DNA of 60,063 nt. Source: Ancylobacter oerskovii. Lineage in GTDB: Bacteria; Pseudomonadota; Alphaproteobacteria; Rhizobiales; Xanthobacteraceae. Below, piece after piece: positions 17,555-26,102 of this stretch. Numbering within the stretch: position 1 is the first letter of the stretch; each line of letters begins with the position of its first letter. The notes beneath the pieces are model-generated. The model worked only from the letters and a program-made list of their open reading frames with translations. It ran no database searches and was not told the origin of the DNA. The translations under genes were made by a program, and so were the position numbers. The stretch spans positions 1 to 60,063 of the forward strand of contig NZ_JAHBGB010000012.1 in the NCBI RefSeq assembly GCF_018390555.1, given 5' to 3'.

Positions 17555-18493
17555 ATGTCACAGTCGCTCAAGGGAAAGACCGCGCTCGTCACCGGCGGAT
17601 CGCGAGGCATCGGCCGCGGGATCGCGGAGCGCCTCGCGAAAGGCGGCGCGACGGTCGCGCTGACCTACAATGCGGGTAAAGCCGGTGCCGACGAGACCGT
17701 CGCCGCTATCGAGGCATCCGGCGGAAAAGCCTTCGCGCTCCGGGCAGACCTAGCCGACGCCGGCGCCATCCCGGCCTTGTTCGACCGGCTCGACCGCGAG
17801 CTCGTCGACCGGAAAGGCAACGCGGCGCTCGACATCCTGGTGAACAATGCCGGCAATGCCGGCTGGGGCAGTCTCGGAGATGCGACACCGGACGGCTGGG
17901 ACAAGATGTTCGCGGTCCATGCCCGCGCGCCGTTCTTCATGGTGCAGTCGGCGCTGGGACGGCTGCGCGACGGCGGGCGCATCATCAACGTCTCCTCCGC
18001 CGCCGGCACGCGGGCGATGGCGGCGGTTCCGATCTATTCCATGGCCAAGGCGGCCATCAACAACCTGACCCATGCGCTCGCCATCGAACTTGGGCCGCGC
18101 GGCATCACGGTGAATACCGTCGCGCCGGGCTGGGTGCGGACCGACATGAACGCCGCCGTCCGCGAGAATGCGGATATGGTGACGGCCATCGAGGCCGACA
18201 CGGCGCTCGGCCGCTTCGGCGAGACCTCCGACATCGCCGCCGTCGTGGCCTTCCTCGCGTCGGACGAGGGCCGCTGGATCACCGCTCAGGTCATCGAGGC
18301 CAGTGGCGTCTCGGCAAAATCCTCCGGCCAGCACTCCAGCAGGAAACCAGACCGCACCTTCAACATCGGCCAAGGTGGTGCGCACGCTCTGCGCGCCACC
18401 CGAGACACGACCGGTCGATCTCTTACCGTGAGTGCCCAGTTAAGTGATCAGGAAATTGCTCGCCGTCAGATCAGTGACCTTGGCATTCTGTAG
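17555..18493 (+). CDS. Short-chain dehydrogenase/reductase with replaced C-terminus
   Basis: Classical SDR, NAD(P)-dependent. It shows the cofactor loop TGGSRGIGRGIAERLAKGG, the motif NNAGNAG, the catalytic Ser in INVSSAAG and the YSMAK Tyr-Lys pair, then NTVAPGWVRTDM. It runs normally up to WITAQVIEASG, where family members end within a few residues (usually GG plus a short tail). Here about 60 unrelated residues follow (VSAKSSGQHSSRK onward). The extra tail reads across a sequence junction near 18305 and overlaps the end of the convergent RTX gene by 54 nt. The catalytic part is complete, so activity may persist. The tail looks like an accident of recombination. Confidence 0.88.
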   Translation: MSQSLKGKTALVTGGSRGIGRGIAERLAKGGATVALTYNAGKAGADETVAAIEASGGKAFALRADLADAGAIPALFDRLDRELVDRKGNAALDILVNNAGNAGWGSLGDATPDGWDKMFAVHARAPFFMVQSALGRLRDGGRIINVSSAAGTRAMAAVPIYSMAKAAINNLTHALAIELGPRGITVNTVAPGWVRTDMNAAVRENADMVTAIEADTALGRFGETSDIAAVVAFLASDEGRWITAQVIEASGVSAKSSGQHSSRKPDRTFNIGQGGAHALRATRDTTGRSLTVSAQLSDQEIARRQISDLGIL

Positions 18494-20677
18494 CACGATG
18501 CCGTCCTGGCCGTTCCAGATCACCACGTCGGTGCCGTTCTGGAATGCCGCCGTCAGCACCGCGCGGATCGAGGAGAAGATGTCGTTGTCGAACACGACAC
18601 GGTCCTGCTTCGCGTTCCAGTCGACGAAGTAATCGACCGCGCCCCCCGTCTCGACGATGGCGTAGTCGTAGCCGGCGCCGCCATAATAGGCATCAGTGCC
18701 CTTGCCGCCGGTCATGTAGTCGTTGCCAGCCTCGCCAAACAGCCGATCGCTGCCGTCATGGCCATAGAGGCTGTCCGAGCCACCGGCGCCATAGAGATTG
18801 TTGTCAAGCTCGTTGCCGGAAACGATGTTGTCCTTGCCATTGCCACCCGCATTACGAGCGGTGTCAAACAGCACGATGTTCTCAAAGTTGCTGTCGAGGC
18901 CACGGCTGACGGCGGTCCATAGTGTATCCGTCCCTTCGTTCGCCGCCTCATAAACCACGTCGAACTGGTCATCGACAATATAGGTGTCGTCGCCAAGGCC
19001 ACCAATCATTTTGTCGAAGCCAGGACCGCCGTCGAGATGATCGTTACCACCCATGCCGCGAAGGCGATCATCCCCGTTGCCGCCATACAGCGCGTTACGG
19101 GCGTCGTTACCGGTGAGAAGGTTGGCAAGCCCATTGCCTTCGACAGCACCCTCGCCAAAACCATCCTCGATCTTGCCGTTCTCGACATTAGCCGGCAGCA
19201 CATAGCCGCTGACACGCAAATAGGCGGTGTCGATACCCTCGCCTCTCGCCTCAATGATGAAGTCATCCAGGTTATCGACGACATAGCTATCGTCACCGGT
19301 CAACCCAATCATGGTGTCGGCGCCGCCACCGCCGTTGAGCACGTTGTTTGCAACGTTGCCACGCAGCGTGTCATTTGATGCCCCGCCTATAGCATTTTCG
19401 ATGAGCGAGGCCAAATTTAAGGAATACTGGTAGGCGTTATAGACATTTCCTTGGGCGTAGACCCCATCACCGAGATAAGCCCGCTGATCTTCCGAAATCA
19501 AGCTAAACCCACCAGGCGACAGGTCGATGGCCATCGGCCTCAGATAGTTGGAGAGATCGTAGGTGTCGATCCCTCCGCCGTCCCAGATGGTCATGAAAAC
19601 TTTGTTTGCGCCGGGAACATCATATTTCTCTGAGTTCACGCTCAGCTGGCCGGTGCGTGCGTTCCAGCGGTAGGTTGTATCGGTGTTATTGTAGGAATAA
19701 TCCGCGCCATAAAGCGTTTGCAGCGCCAGCACATCGAGCGCCATGTACGTTTGGGGAAAATTGAACCCTTCGACGGTGTAGTCGGGATCGATCGCACCCC
19801 CCACATGGCTGCGCTGGCTCATCACGGTGTATTCGATCGCGTCCCGATCTGTTGGCACGACCGCGCTGGAGAGGTCCCCCGCCAGGCTTGCTGATTTCAG
19901 GCCCAGCGCCTGTCCAATGGCCTGCATGGTCGTGAAATAAGCGAAATTTCCGGGCTGGGGATTGGTAAGATCGCGATTAGTTCCTTCGAAGGCTGTGCTG
20001 AAGGTAATATCACCACCGGTGAGCCAGCCCGGCTTATTTGCCTGGAAAGCACCTGCAACCGTATCGGCATAACTGATTGTAATGTCACCATCGTTGGCAT
20101 AAATAGGAAAATAAAAATAAGGTACATATCCAATCGGATCTGAACGAGACAGGTCGCCGTTCACTATGTCATTTACACCCAAGTATGTCTTTTCTACTCT
20201 AATATATGGATCATCATCTCCAATAACTGTATATCGCTCCAAAATCAACTTACTAATATTAGTACTTTCGTAACCTCTTTCAAAACTAAAAGTAGGAGAC
20301 CCTATCCAAGAAACGCCAGACAGCATTCCTTGTATATACGGGCTATAGGTTCCAGCGTTACTGCCGGATGTCGGCCCAATTTCCTCACGGGCTATTGAGA
20401 GAACGTCTCCACTATTGAGGCGTTTATCAGAAAAATATGTTATATCGCCTGTTTTTACATATTCGGCGAATATTCCATTATCATCATGACCTATATATTT
20501 ATATCCAACTTCCCCGTATTCTGTGTTATATATCCATTTTCCTATGTAAAATTTACGTTCCGATGAAGACGCTGTCGCTATATATACATTATCTTTGACA
20601 ACGTATCCGATCGTATATGTTCCATCCGGATTGAGTTGAAGTTCCTCGGAATAATACGAGCTAGAAAAGCCAACCAT
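18440..20677 (-). CDS. RTX calcium-binding protein with serralysin-like pseudoprotease domain
   Basis: 745 residues. The C-terminal half has glycine-rich RTX nonapeptides (GGNGDDRLRGMGGNDHLDGG, LYGHDGSDRLFGEAGNDYM) of the kind that bind calcium and guide type I secretion. The middle matches the M10 serralysin catalytic region and its C-terminal domain: EYTVMSQRSHVGGA (Met-turn), PQTYMALDVLALQTLYGA. The zinc motif HExxHxxGxxH is replaced by QAIGQALGLKS (residues 252-262): both zinc-binding His of the helix are Gln, the catalytic Glu is Ala, the third His is Ser, and the Met-turn Tyr is Gln. The fold appears kept but catalysis cannot be. The first ~230 residues are not recognised and are AT-rich. 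There is no N-terminal signal peptide, consistent with type I export, but no type I exporter genes are in the window. Confidence 0.9.
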   Translation of the reverse strand: MVGFSSSYYSEELQLNPDGTYTIGYVVKDNVYIATASSSERKFYIGKWIYNTEYGEVGYKYIGHDDNGIFAEYVKTGDITYFSDKRLNSGDVLSIAREEIGPTSGSNAGTYSPYIQGMLSGVSWIGSPTFSFERGYESTNISKLILERYTVIGDDDPYIRVEKTYLGVNDIVNGDLSRSDPIGYVPYFYFPIYANDGDITISYADTVAGAFQANKPGWLTGGDITFSTAFEGTNRDLTNPQPGNFAYFTTMQAIGQALGLKSASLAGDLSSAVVPTDRDAIEYTVMSQRSHVGGAIDPDYTVEGFNFPQTYMALDVLALQTLYGADYSYNNTDTTYRWNARTGQLSVNSEKYDVPGANKVFMTIWDGGGIDTYDLSNYLRPMAIDLSPGGFSLISEDQRAYLGDGVYAQGNVYNAYQYSLNLASLIENAIGGASNDTLRGNVANNVLNGGGGADTMIGLTGDDSYVVDNLDDFIIEARGEGIDTAYLRVSGYVLPANVENGKIEDGFGEGAVEGNGLANLLTGNDARNALYGGNGDDRLRGMGGNDHLDGGPGFDKMIGGLGDDTYIVDDQFDVVYEAANEGTDTLWTAVSRGLDSNFENIVLFDTARNAGGNGKDNIVSGNELDNNLYGAGGSDSLYGHDGSDRLFGEAGNDYMTGGKGTDAYYGGAGYDYAIVETGGAVDYFVDWNAKQDRVVFDNDIFSSIRAVLTAAFQNGTDVVIWNGQDGIVLQNAKVTDLTASNFLIT

Positions 20678-20893
20678 GGCGCCCTTCCTTTGTCATCTCC
20701 AAAGAACCTACCATACAAGGCGAGATGTTGAATGCGTTCCGCTGACGGCAACGGTGTCAACACGGAGCAGAAACGCACATTTCCTGCCGTTAGGGTAGTC
20801 GATGAATCCAGCCCGGAATCTGCGTGGCGTGTATGAGCGTTCTCACTCGACTCCCGTTACGGCTTTGCTACGTTTGTGCGACGAGGGCTACGA

Positions 20894-21292
20894 ATGTCTG
20901 ACGAAATGACGATCCATCCGGTTGAGGCCATGGTTGATGGCCAGATCAACACCGGAAACGGGAAGCTGATTTTGACGCTTCAGCTTGCCAGCGGGACTCA
21001 ACTTTCGCTGGAGTTCACCCCGCCGCTGCTTACTGAGATCATCGCCATGGCAACGCAAATGGTGTCGGGTTCAGCGCCCGGTACCAGCCAGGATGGCGTA
21101 ATGGCGATTCCAACAACGGCCACCGCGGCGCTACCTGTCCAAGACGCTGATACCGTCGTTGTCCAGATGCAAGACCGCATGGGCCTCGTTCACCAATTCG
21201 AGCTTCCCACTGACCTCTGCAACAAACTTCGCGTCCAAATACGGAAGGCCGAAGAGTTTCAAAATGCCCTTCGAAACCAGAAGCGGCAGTGA
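20894..21292 (+). CDS. Hypothetical protein
   Basis: About 132 residues, not recognised. The start at 20894 (MSDEMTIHPVEAM) is chosen because GAGG lies about 7 nt upstream. The sequence alternates beta-rich segments (GKLILTLQLASGTQLSLEFTP, VVVQMQDRMGLVHQFELP) with a charged C-terminal helix (KLRVQIRKAEEFQNALRN). No signal peptide or membrane segment. It lies divergent from the RTX gene across about 200 bp. The composition matches the host, so it may be a resident gene. Confidence 0.65.
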   Translation: MSDEMTIHPVEAMVDGQINTGNGKLILTLQLASGTQLSLEFTPPLLTEIIAMATQMVSGSAPGTSQDGVMAIPTTATAALPVQDADTVVVQMQDRMGLVHQFELPTDLCNKLRVQIRKAEEFQNALRNQKRQ

Positions 21293-21743
21293 GCCGACCC
21301 AGTTCAACCGGTTTGCCGCATACGTCGTTGTAGCCACACCGGATAGGGAGCTGGCCGAGGAGACATCGCACACGACGTGATCGGGAATCGGCAAGACGCG
21401 AGTTCGAGGCGAGCCTTCCGCCTCGCGCAGTTTGAAATCCTCAAGCTGCGTCTCGGCCTGCCGCCACGGGACGCCAGCCCGCACCAAGAGTCCGTCTAGA
21501 AGATCAGGACTGGGCGCCGTGGCGGAGGAGATTTCCGTCCAGGACGGCGAGGATCATGGCCTTCGAGACGTAGAACCGAAGGAACATCGCCCCCTTGTGG
21601 GGCCCCCGACGCCCGGGAGCAACGCCTCTTCGAGCACGCGATCGGGTCCATGACCTGATCGTTCACCGAAATGAATCGGTCATCCTGAATCGATTCAAGA
21701 AAGTCGTTGGACGCAGATTCGCCGGAGCGCGATTCTCATCCCC
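21293..21743. other. No gene recognised
   Basis: Short overlapping frames on both strands, none with a domain or clear ribosome-binding site. Probably spacer or decayed sequence before the WGR gene. Confidence 0.4.
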
Positions 21744-22058
21744 ATGCTCACTCAGCTCTATCAACTCTATGTCGAACGCACGGATGCATCAAAGAACATG
21801 GCCCGCTTCTACGCCATGTCGATCGAACCGACGCTGTTTGGACAGACCTGCCTGATCTGGCTCTGGGGACGAATCGGCGCGCGCGGCCAGATCATACAAC
21901 ACTCCTTCGATCGCGAAGACGAAGCCGTCGCGTTGTTCCTCGACCTGCTGTGCCGGAAGCGGAAGAAGGGATATCGCCCGAAATGGCCAGGGAGGGCGAT
22001 GACGTCCCGCCATTCGCCGTCCCTACCGCTGCAGGTAGATGCTTGCACCAAGATGTAG
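21744..22058 (+). CDS. WGR domain-containing protein
   Basis: A 104-residue protein. The central part is a WGR domain: NMARFYAMSIEPTLFGQTCL then the signature LWGRIGARGQIIQHSF and FDREDEAVALFLDLL. WGR domains bind nucleic acid and occur in PARPs and in small bacterial proteins of plasmids and integrative elements, often alone as here. The C-terminal ~25 residues after KKGYRPKWPGR do not look like the family, and a short frameshift there is possible. A strong bidirectional hairpin follows at 22093-22124. Role unknown. Confidence 0.8.
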   Translation: MLTQLYQLYVERTDASKNMARFYAMSIEPTLFGQTCLIWLWGRIGARGQIIQHSFDREDEAVALFLDLLCRKRKKGYRPKWPGRAMTSRHSPSLPLQVDACTKM

Positions 22059-22092
22059 CTGACAGAATTCCGGGCGCCACCGAACAAAGAAC

Positions 22093-22124
22093 AACCGGCC
22101 CCGCCCTGTGAGCAGGGGCCGGTT
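22093..22124. terminator. Bidirectional hairpin terminator
   Basis: AACCGGCCCC (22093-22102) pairs perfectly with GGGGCCGGTT (22115-22124) over a 12-nt loop, with T/A ends on both sides. It separates the WGR gene (+) from the DUF736 fragment (-). Confidence 0.7.
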
Positions 22125-22129
22125 TGGTA

Positions 22130-22300
22130 TCAGTCTCGATTGGGGCGGGACCAGATCAACGAAAGACCGCCCTCGCCTTCGACCTGGTAAGCGTAGATCG
22201 GGACGGTGAAGGAGAACTCGTTGAGATTGATAGCGTGATAGCTGCGGTCGTCGTTCAACGTCCGACGCCAGGCGGCACCGATCATCGACACCGGAGATGA
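22130..22300 (-). pseudogene. DUF736 protein, C-terminal fragment
   Basis: The minus strand ends with IGAAWRRTLNDDRSYHAINL then FTVPIYAYQVEGEGGLSL and IWSRPNRD before the stop. This is the conserved C-terminal half of DUF736, a small protein common on rhizobial plasmids and conjugative elements. The N-terminal half is not found upstream, where the sequence changes to an unrelated frame, so I call it a fragment. It supports the view that this region derives from a conjugative element. Confidence 0.75.
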
Positions 22301-22474
22301 GGACGGGCCGACAGCAGGCGTCAAACGCCGTCGCGTCCGATCGATGATGTCGTTGAACGATGATTTTGGAAGCTCCCGGTAGGCCTCGTTGTCTCCGAGC
22401 TATCGGGGCTGGTCCGTCAAGCGGGTAGTGAGTTGGTCGCCCCGGCAATATAGCCGCATCCCCCACCTGCCTCA

Positions 22475-22883
22475 CTACGGCTTGGGCTTGGCCGTTTCCG
22501 GCAGAACCTCATGGGCTCCCGGGGGCAGAGCTTCGCCGACCGCCGGATGGATCGACAGTGCTCCCGGCAGATCAAGGCCCAGCACCCAGAGGAGGAAGAA
22601 TTCCCGCTGCCGGTTTACGCCAGCTCGCTCAGCGAGATAGCACTGTAGGCCGCCCTCGGGCAGCAGGTTCGAGAAGAACGGCGGCACGACCCGCCGGGTC
22701 GGTTGAATATGGGTGATGAGTCCGCCCAGATTGTCCTTGAAAGACAGACTCAGAGTTGGTCGATCCGAGTTCTCGACATAGTCCTCGTTGAAGGCAAAGA
22801 TCGTCCGGTCACCCTGGGAGATGGGTCAGCGTCCCGATCGGCTTGTCATAGAGCCGCACATCGAGCACCGAAACATCAGGCAT
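22475..22883 (-). pseudogene. hipA: HipA toxin kinase, N-terminal fragment, frameshifted
   Basis: HipA is a Ser/Thr kinase toxin that phosphorylates aminoacyl-tRNA synthetases. The frame opens at 22883 as MPDVSVLDVRLYDKPIGTLT and HLPG, then meets a stop. In a shifted frame it resumes as DRTIFAFNEDYVENSDRPTL, SFKDNLGGLITHIQPTRR and VPPFFSNLLPEGGLQCYLAE, the HipA N-subdomain. The frame ends at 22475 and no kinase core follows, so the toxin is dead. The start overlaps the coding region end of hipB, as in normal hipBA operons. Confidence 0.88.
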
Positions 22884-23466
22884 CGTGGTCTCCGTCGTCG
22901 AGCGAATAGGCAGGCCTTGGTTCAGACGGCCTGCCATGAGCGATAGAGTTGCGCAGTCGCTGCAGGTTCTGCGCGATGTCGCGGATAACGGGTGCTGCTT
23001 GTTCGCTCGCTTGATACCGCTCGAGCCGGGCGATCAGTTCGCGCGCAAGCTGCATCTCCTGAGCACTGAGATTCACCCGGCGCAGAAAGCGCAGCATCTC
23101 CTCGATGCGATCGAGGTCGACCGAGCTCCCGTGGAGCTGCTTCATTTTCTTCACCAGTCGTTCAGCGCGGGCGAAGCGTTTGTCATTGGGCTGACCGGCG
23201 TGGACGCGCATGTCGGGCGTCGCCTGCGCCTTGATCACCCCGAGCACCGCGGGCACGAGTTTCCTCGGCACGAGCACGAGCTCGAGATCGAGCGCACGGG
23301 TCAGGTCGATAAAGCTCGATAGCCCTGGCTCCATTTTGCCGCTCTCTATTTGCGAGATGTGACTCTGCGTGAGCCCTGTCCGTGCGCTCAGGACACGCTG
23401 GCTGAGGCCCGAGGCCTCGCGGACCTCACGCGCCTGTGCGATCAGGCCATCGCCCTTATAGGACAT
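22876..23466 (-). CDS. hipB: HipB-like XRE-family antitoxin/regulator
   Basis: An XRE helix-turn-helix protein of about 196 residues. The HTH is near the N-terminus: LIAQAREVREASGLSQRVLS then TGLTQSHISQIESGKMEPGLS. It is longer than classical HipB, with a C-terminal extension of about 110 residues containing charged helices. The Met at 23466 is the likely start; upstream codons run through an AT-rich promoter region. The gene is intact although the hipA it normally neutralises is broken, so it now acts, if at all, as an orphan autoregulator. The AT-rich block at 23466-23600 upstream is the probable promoter and operator. Assignment to HipB rather than another XRE protein rests on the adjacent hipA relic. 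Confidence 0.8.
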   Translation of the reverse strand: MSYKGDGLIAQAREVREASGLSQRVLSARTGLTQSHISQIESGKMEPGLSSFIDLTRALDLELVLVPRKLVPAVLGVIKAQATPDMRVHAGQPNDKRFARAERLVKKMKQLHGSSVDLDRIEEMLRFLRRVNLSAQEMQLARELIARLERYQASEQAAPVIRDIAQNLQRLRNSIAHGRPSEPRPAYSLDDGDHDA

Positions 23467-23699
23467 GATATATAATCCAGATCGAAACAGACAAATAATC
23501 AGTATACTATATCTAAAACATTGCGCGCGATCTGTCAACGATATTGATATATAATAATGATCGTCATATAATTTTGATATAATATATCTAATCTAGATCA
23601 GTGCACCATGGAATTACGCTACGCCTGAGGATCGCGGTTGCGTTACTGATGCAGGCCGAGAGCTCGCAACCAGCCCCTCCCCCCGCCTGCCTGATGGCC

Positions 23700-24480
23700 C
23701 CCTGTTAGGGCGAGCCTGCGTCGAGGATTGCTGTTTCGGTCACGCATTTGCGAACGCTGGTCGGGCTGCAACTTCCCGGAATATTGAACTTCTCAGCAAT
23801 GAACTTGCAGTCCGGACACCACTTTGGTGCTCGAGCAGCGATTTGCAGATTTTCGCCAAGGCCTTGATCCCCTCCGGATAATTGCGGATGCACTAATAGA
23901 TGTCCTTCTGATTGTCGGCCGTTGAGGGCATGTCCCTTCATCAGCAAGGCGGATATCGAGCACACATCGACGTCAACGCGATTGAAGCCACCTTCCGGCA
24001 TGTCGCCGGAGATGGCGACGAGTTGACGGGACCGCAGGGCCAAGGCCACTCCATCCGCTCCGCCGGACGGCACATCACTCAGGATCGGCGGATTGTTGTT
24101 CATGATTTCCGCACGCCGCAGCATGAGGAAATCGACGACGATGCGATGCGCGCGCCGCCATCGGCAGGCACCTCGCGGACAAGCTGGAAGCGCCGGAGCT
24201 CCTTGCTCTGTTTGAAGCCATGGCCCATGGGCCTCAACGAGGGTGACGCAAAGATGGCCCTTGCAGCGTCGGCTCGGCATGCAGGACATGGCGTGCGGCC
24301 GCCCCCAAGAGATTGGCCAGGGGGATCGCGCAGAGTTTCGCGCACTCGTCATGAGGGAGCTCATAGGTCTCGCGCCAGGCATCGAGGAGATCATCGGGCG
24401 GTGACAGCCAAGCGCCGGCATCAGCCACCTCGACCCATTCGCGATCTACCAGCTCGCCGCGACAATGCTGACATGACCAA
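23700..24480 (-). pseudogene. Degraded two-part locus, possibly AbiEi/AbiEii-type
   Basis: Two minus-strand scraps stand out. The first (24234-24428) reads ADAGAWLSPPDDLLDAWRETYELP then IPLANLLGAAARHVLHAEPT. The second (about 23900-24060) reads GGFNRVDVDVCSISALLMKGHALNGR. Both resemble parts of paired regulator and nucleotidyltransferase-like proteins in which an antitoxin with a DxLLDAWR segment precedes a protein with an L-M-KGHAL-GR segment. Frameshifts separate them. I cannot name the family with confidence; the AbiE comparison is tentative. Confidence 0.3.
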
Positions 24481-24735
24481 GGCCGCCATCAGATAGCTTT
24501 GCGAGATCGGCGACTTTCCATGCCCAGAGCGGGGCCACCGTCGGCTCGCGGAGAGCCTGCCCCCCGATCGGACGAACCTATGTACGTAAAATTGCTTATT
24601 ATATAGGCTCGCCCATATCGAAAGCATGCCCGCCAAGCTTCGTGTGTTGGCGATATTTCCTGTCCTACAGGCCGCCTTACCTTCTTCCCCGTGCTGGCGA
24701 CTCTCCGTCGCGGTCATAAGGAGTTAGGTGCGTTA

Positions 24736-26055
24736 ATGCCCGCAAACCCGTTTCATCTCGCCTGGTTCCTCCAGGGCTCCAGCATTCAGGCGTGGGGCGA
24801 ACCGTGGACCGGCAACATCGCCCAGGAATGGATGAGCGCCGACATGTTCCTCGACCTCGCGAGGTCGATGGAGCGGGCCTGCTTCGACTACATCCTCATC
24901 GAGGATTCGATCTATATCGGCCAGAACTGGCAGAATTTGCGCGACATTTTCCTGAAGGGCGGCATCTGTGCGCCGCGGCAGGAGCCCTCGGTGGTGGCAA
25001 CGCTGATGGCCGCCGCCACCAAGCGCCTCGGCATCGTGCCGACGCTGTCGACCTTCGCCTACCATCCCTATCTGACGGCACGCATCGTCGGCTCGCTGGA
25101 CCAGATCTCCGGCGGGAGGGCCGGCTGGAACATGGTGACCGGCTCGTCGGACCTCTCAGCGCAGAATTTCGGCCTGGAGAAGCTGCCCGAGCACGACCAG
25201 CGCTACGTGATGGCGCAGGAATACATCGACATCGTCAAGGGGCTGTGGGGCTCGTGGGAGCCCGGCGCCATCCTCGACGACCGCGAGAACGGCATCCTCA
25301 TCGACCCCGCCAAGGTCCACACCATCGACTATGCCGGGCAGTATTACGCCTCGCGCGGGCCGCTCAATTCCGGTCCCTGCCCGCAGGGTCAGCCGGTGAT
25401 CGCCCAGGCGGGCGGCTCGAAGAGCGGGCGCACCATCGCCGCCACCCATGCCGACACCATCGTCGCCGCCCCCAACGGCGTCGCTAGCATGAAGCAGTAC
25501 CGCGACGACATCCGCGCCCAGATGGCGGCGATGGGGCGCGCCCCCGACAGCTGCAAAATCTTGTTCCTGCTGTCGCCGATCGTCGCCGAGACCGAGGATC
25601 AGGCCCGCTGGTACGCCGAGCAGCGCCGCGTCTCCGCCGCCGCCAATCTCGACGCCCGCTTGGCGCGCTTCGGCTGGAGCACCAATCTCGACCTCTCCAG
25701 CCTCGACCTCGACACGCCGGTGAGCCAGCTGAGTCTGACCACCAACGGCCACCAGTCGAGCCTCTCGCAGTTCCTCACCCGCGCCGGCGACAAGCCGCTG
25801 CGCGAGGCGATGATCGACCATGTGAGCTGCGGCTACTGCGTCGATGTCGTCGGCACGCCGGACAGCGCCGCCAGCCAGATGGAGGAGATCATGGCGGAGG
25901 TCGGCGGCGACGGCTTCCTGCTGGTGCTCGGCGACGTCAGCCGGCGCTCGGTATCGACCATCATGGATGGGCTGGTGCCGGCGCTGCAGCGGCGCGGGCT
26001 CACCCGCCGCGCCTACGCCCACGAACAGCTGCGCGACAACCTGCTCGAATTCTGA
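24736..26055 (+). CDS. FMN-dependent monooxygenase, NtaA/SnaA/DszA (bacterial luciferase-like) family
   Basis: A 439-residue reduced-flavin monooxygenase. The family landmarks are NPFHLAWFLQGSSIQAWGEP at the N-terminus, then FDYILIEDSIYIGQNW, GGRAGWNMVTGSSDLSAQNF, YVMAQEYIDIVKGLWGSWEP and GPCPQGQPVIAQAGGSKSGR. These enzymes take FMNH2 from a separate reductase and cleave C-N or C-S bonds. The start at 24736 has AAGGAG upstream, 12 nt away. The ABC transporter genes follow on the same strand 47 nt later, and a paralogue plus the flavin reductase lie at 29264-31147. The locus suggests that the substrate is imported and then oxidised. The exact substrate cannot be told from sequence. Confidence 0.93.
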   Translation: MPANPFHLAWFLQGSSIQAWGEPWTGNIAQEWMSADMFLDLARSMERACFDYILIEDSIYIGQNWQNLRDIFLKGGICAPRQEPSVVATLMAAATKRLGIVPTLSTFAYHPYLTARIVGSLDQISGGRAGWNMVTGSSDLSAQNFGLEKLPEHDQRYVMAQEYIDIVKGLWGSWEPGAILDDRENGILIDPAKVHTIDYAGQYYASRGPLNSGPCPQGQPVIAQAGGSKSGRTIAATHADTIVAAPNGVASMKQYRDDIRAQMAAMGRAPDSCKILFLLSPIVAETEDQARWYAEQRRVSAAANLDARLARFGWSTNLDLSSLDLDTPVSQLSLTTNGHQSSLSQFLTRAGDKPLREAMIDHVSCGYCVDVVGTPDSAASQMEEIMAEVGGDGFLLVLGDVSRRSVSTIMDGLVPALQRRGLTRRAYAHEQLRDNLLEF

Positions 26056-26102
26056 CCCCCCGTCATTCCCGCGATCCTCCCCCTCAAGACAGGACGATGC
26101 CG

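Noticed and set aside
18444..19633. Plus-strand frames over the RTX repeats
   Set aside because: Repetitive glycine-rich DNA gives long shadow frames; none has a domain.
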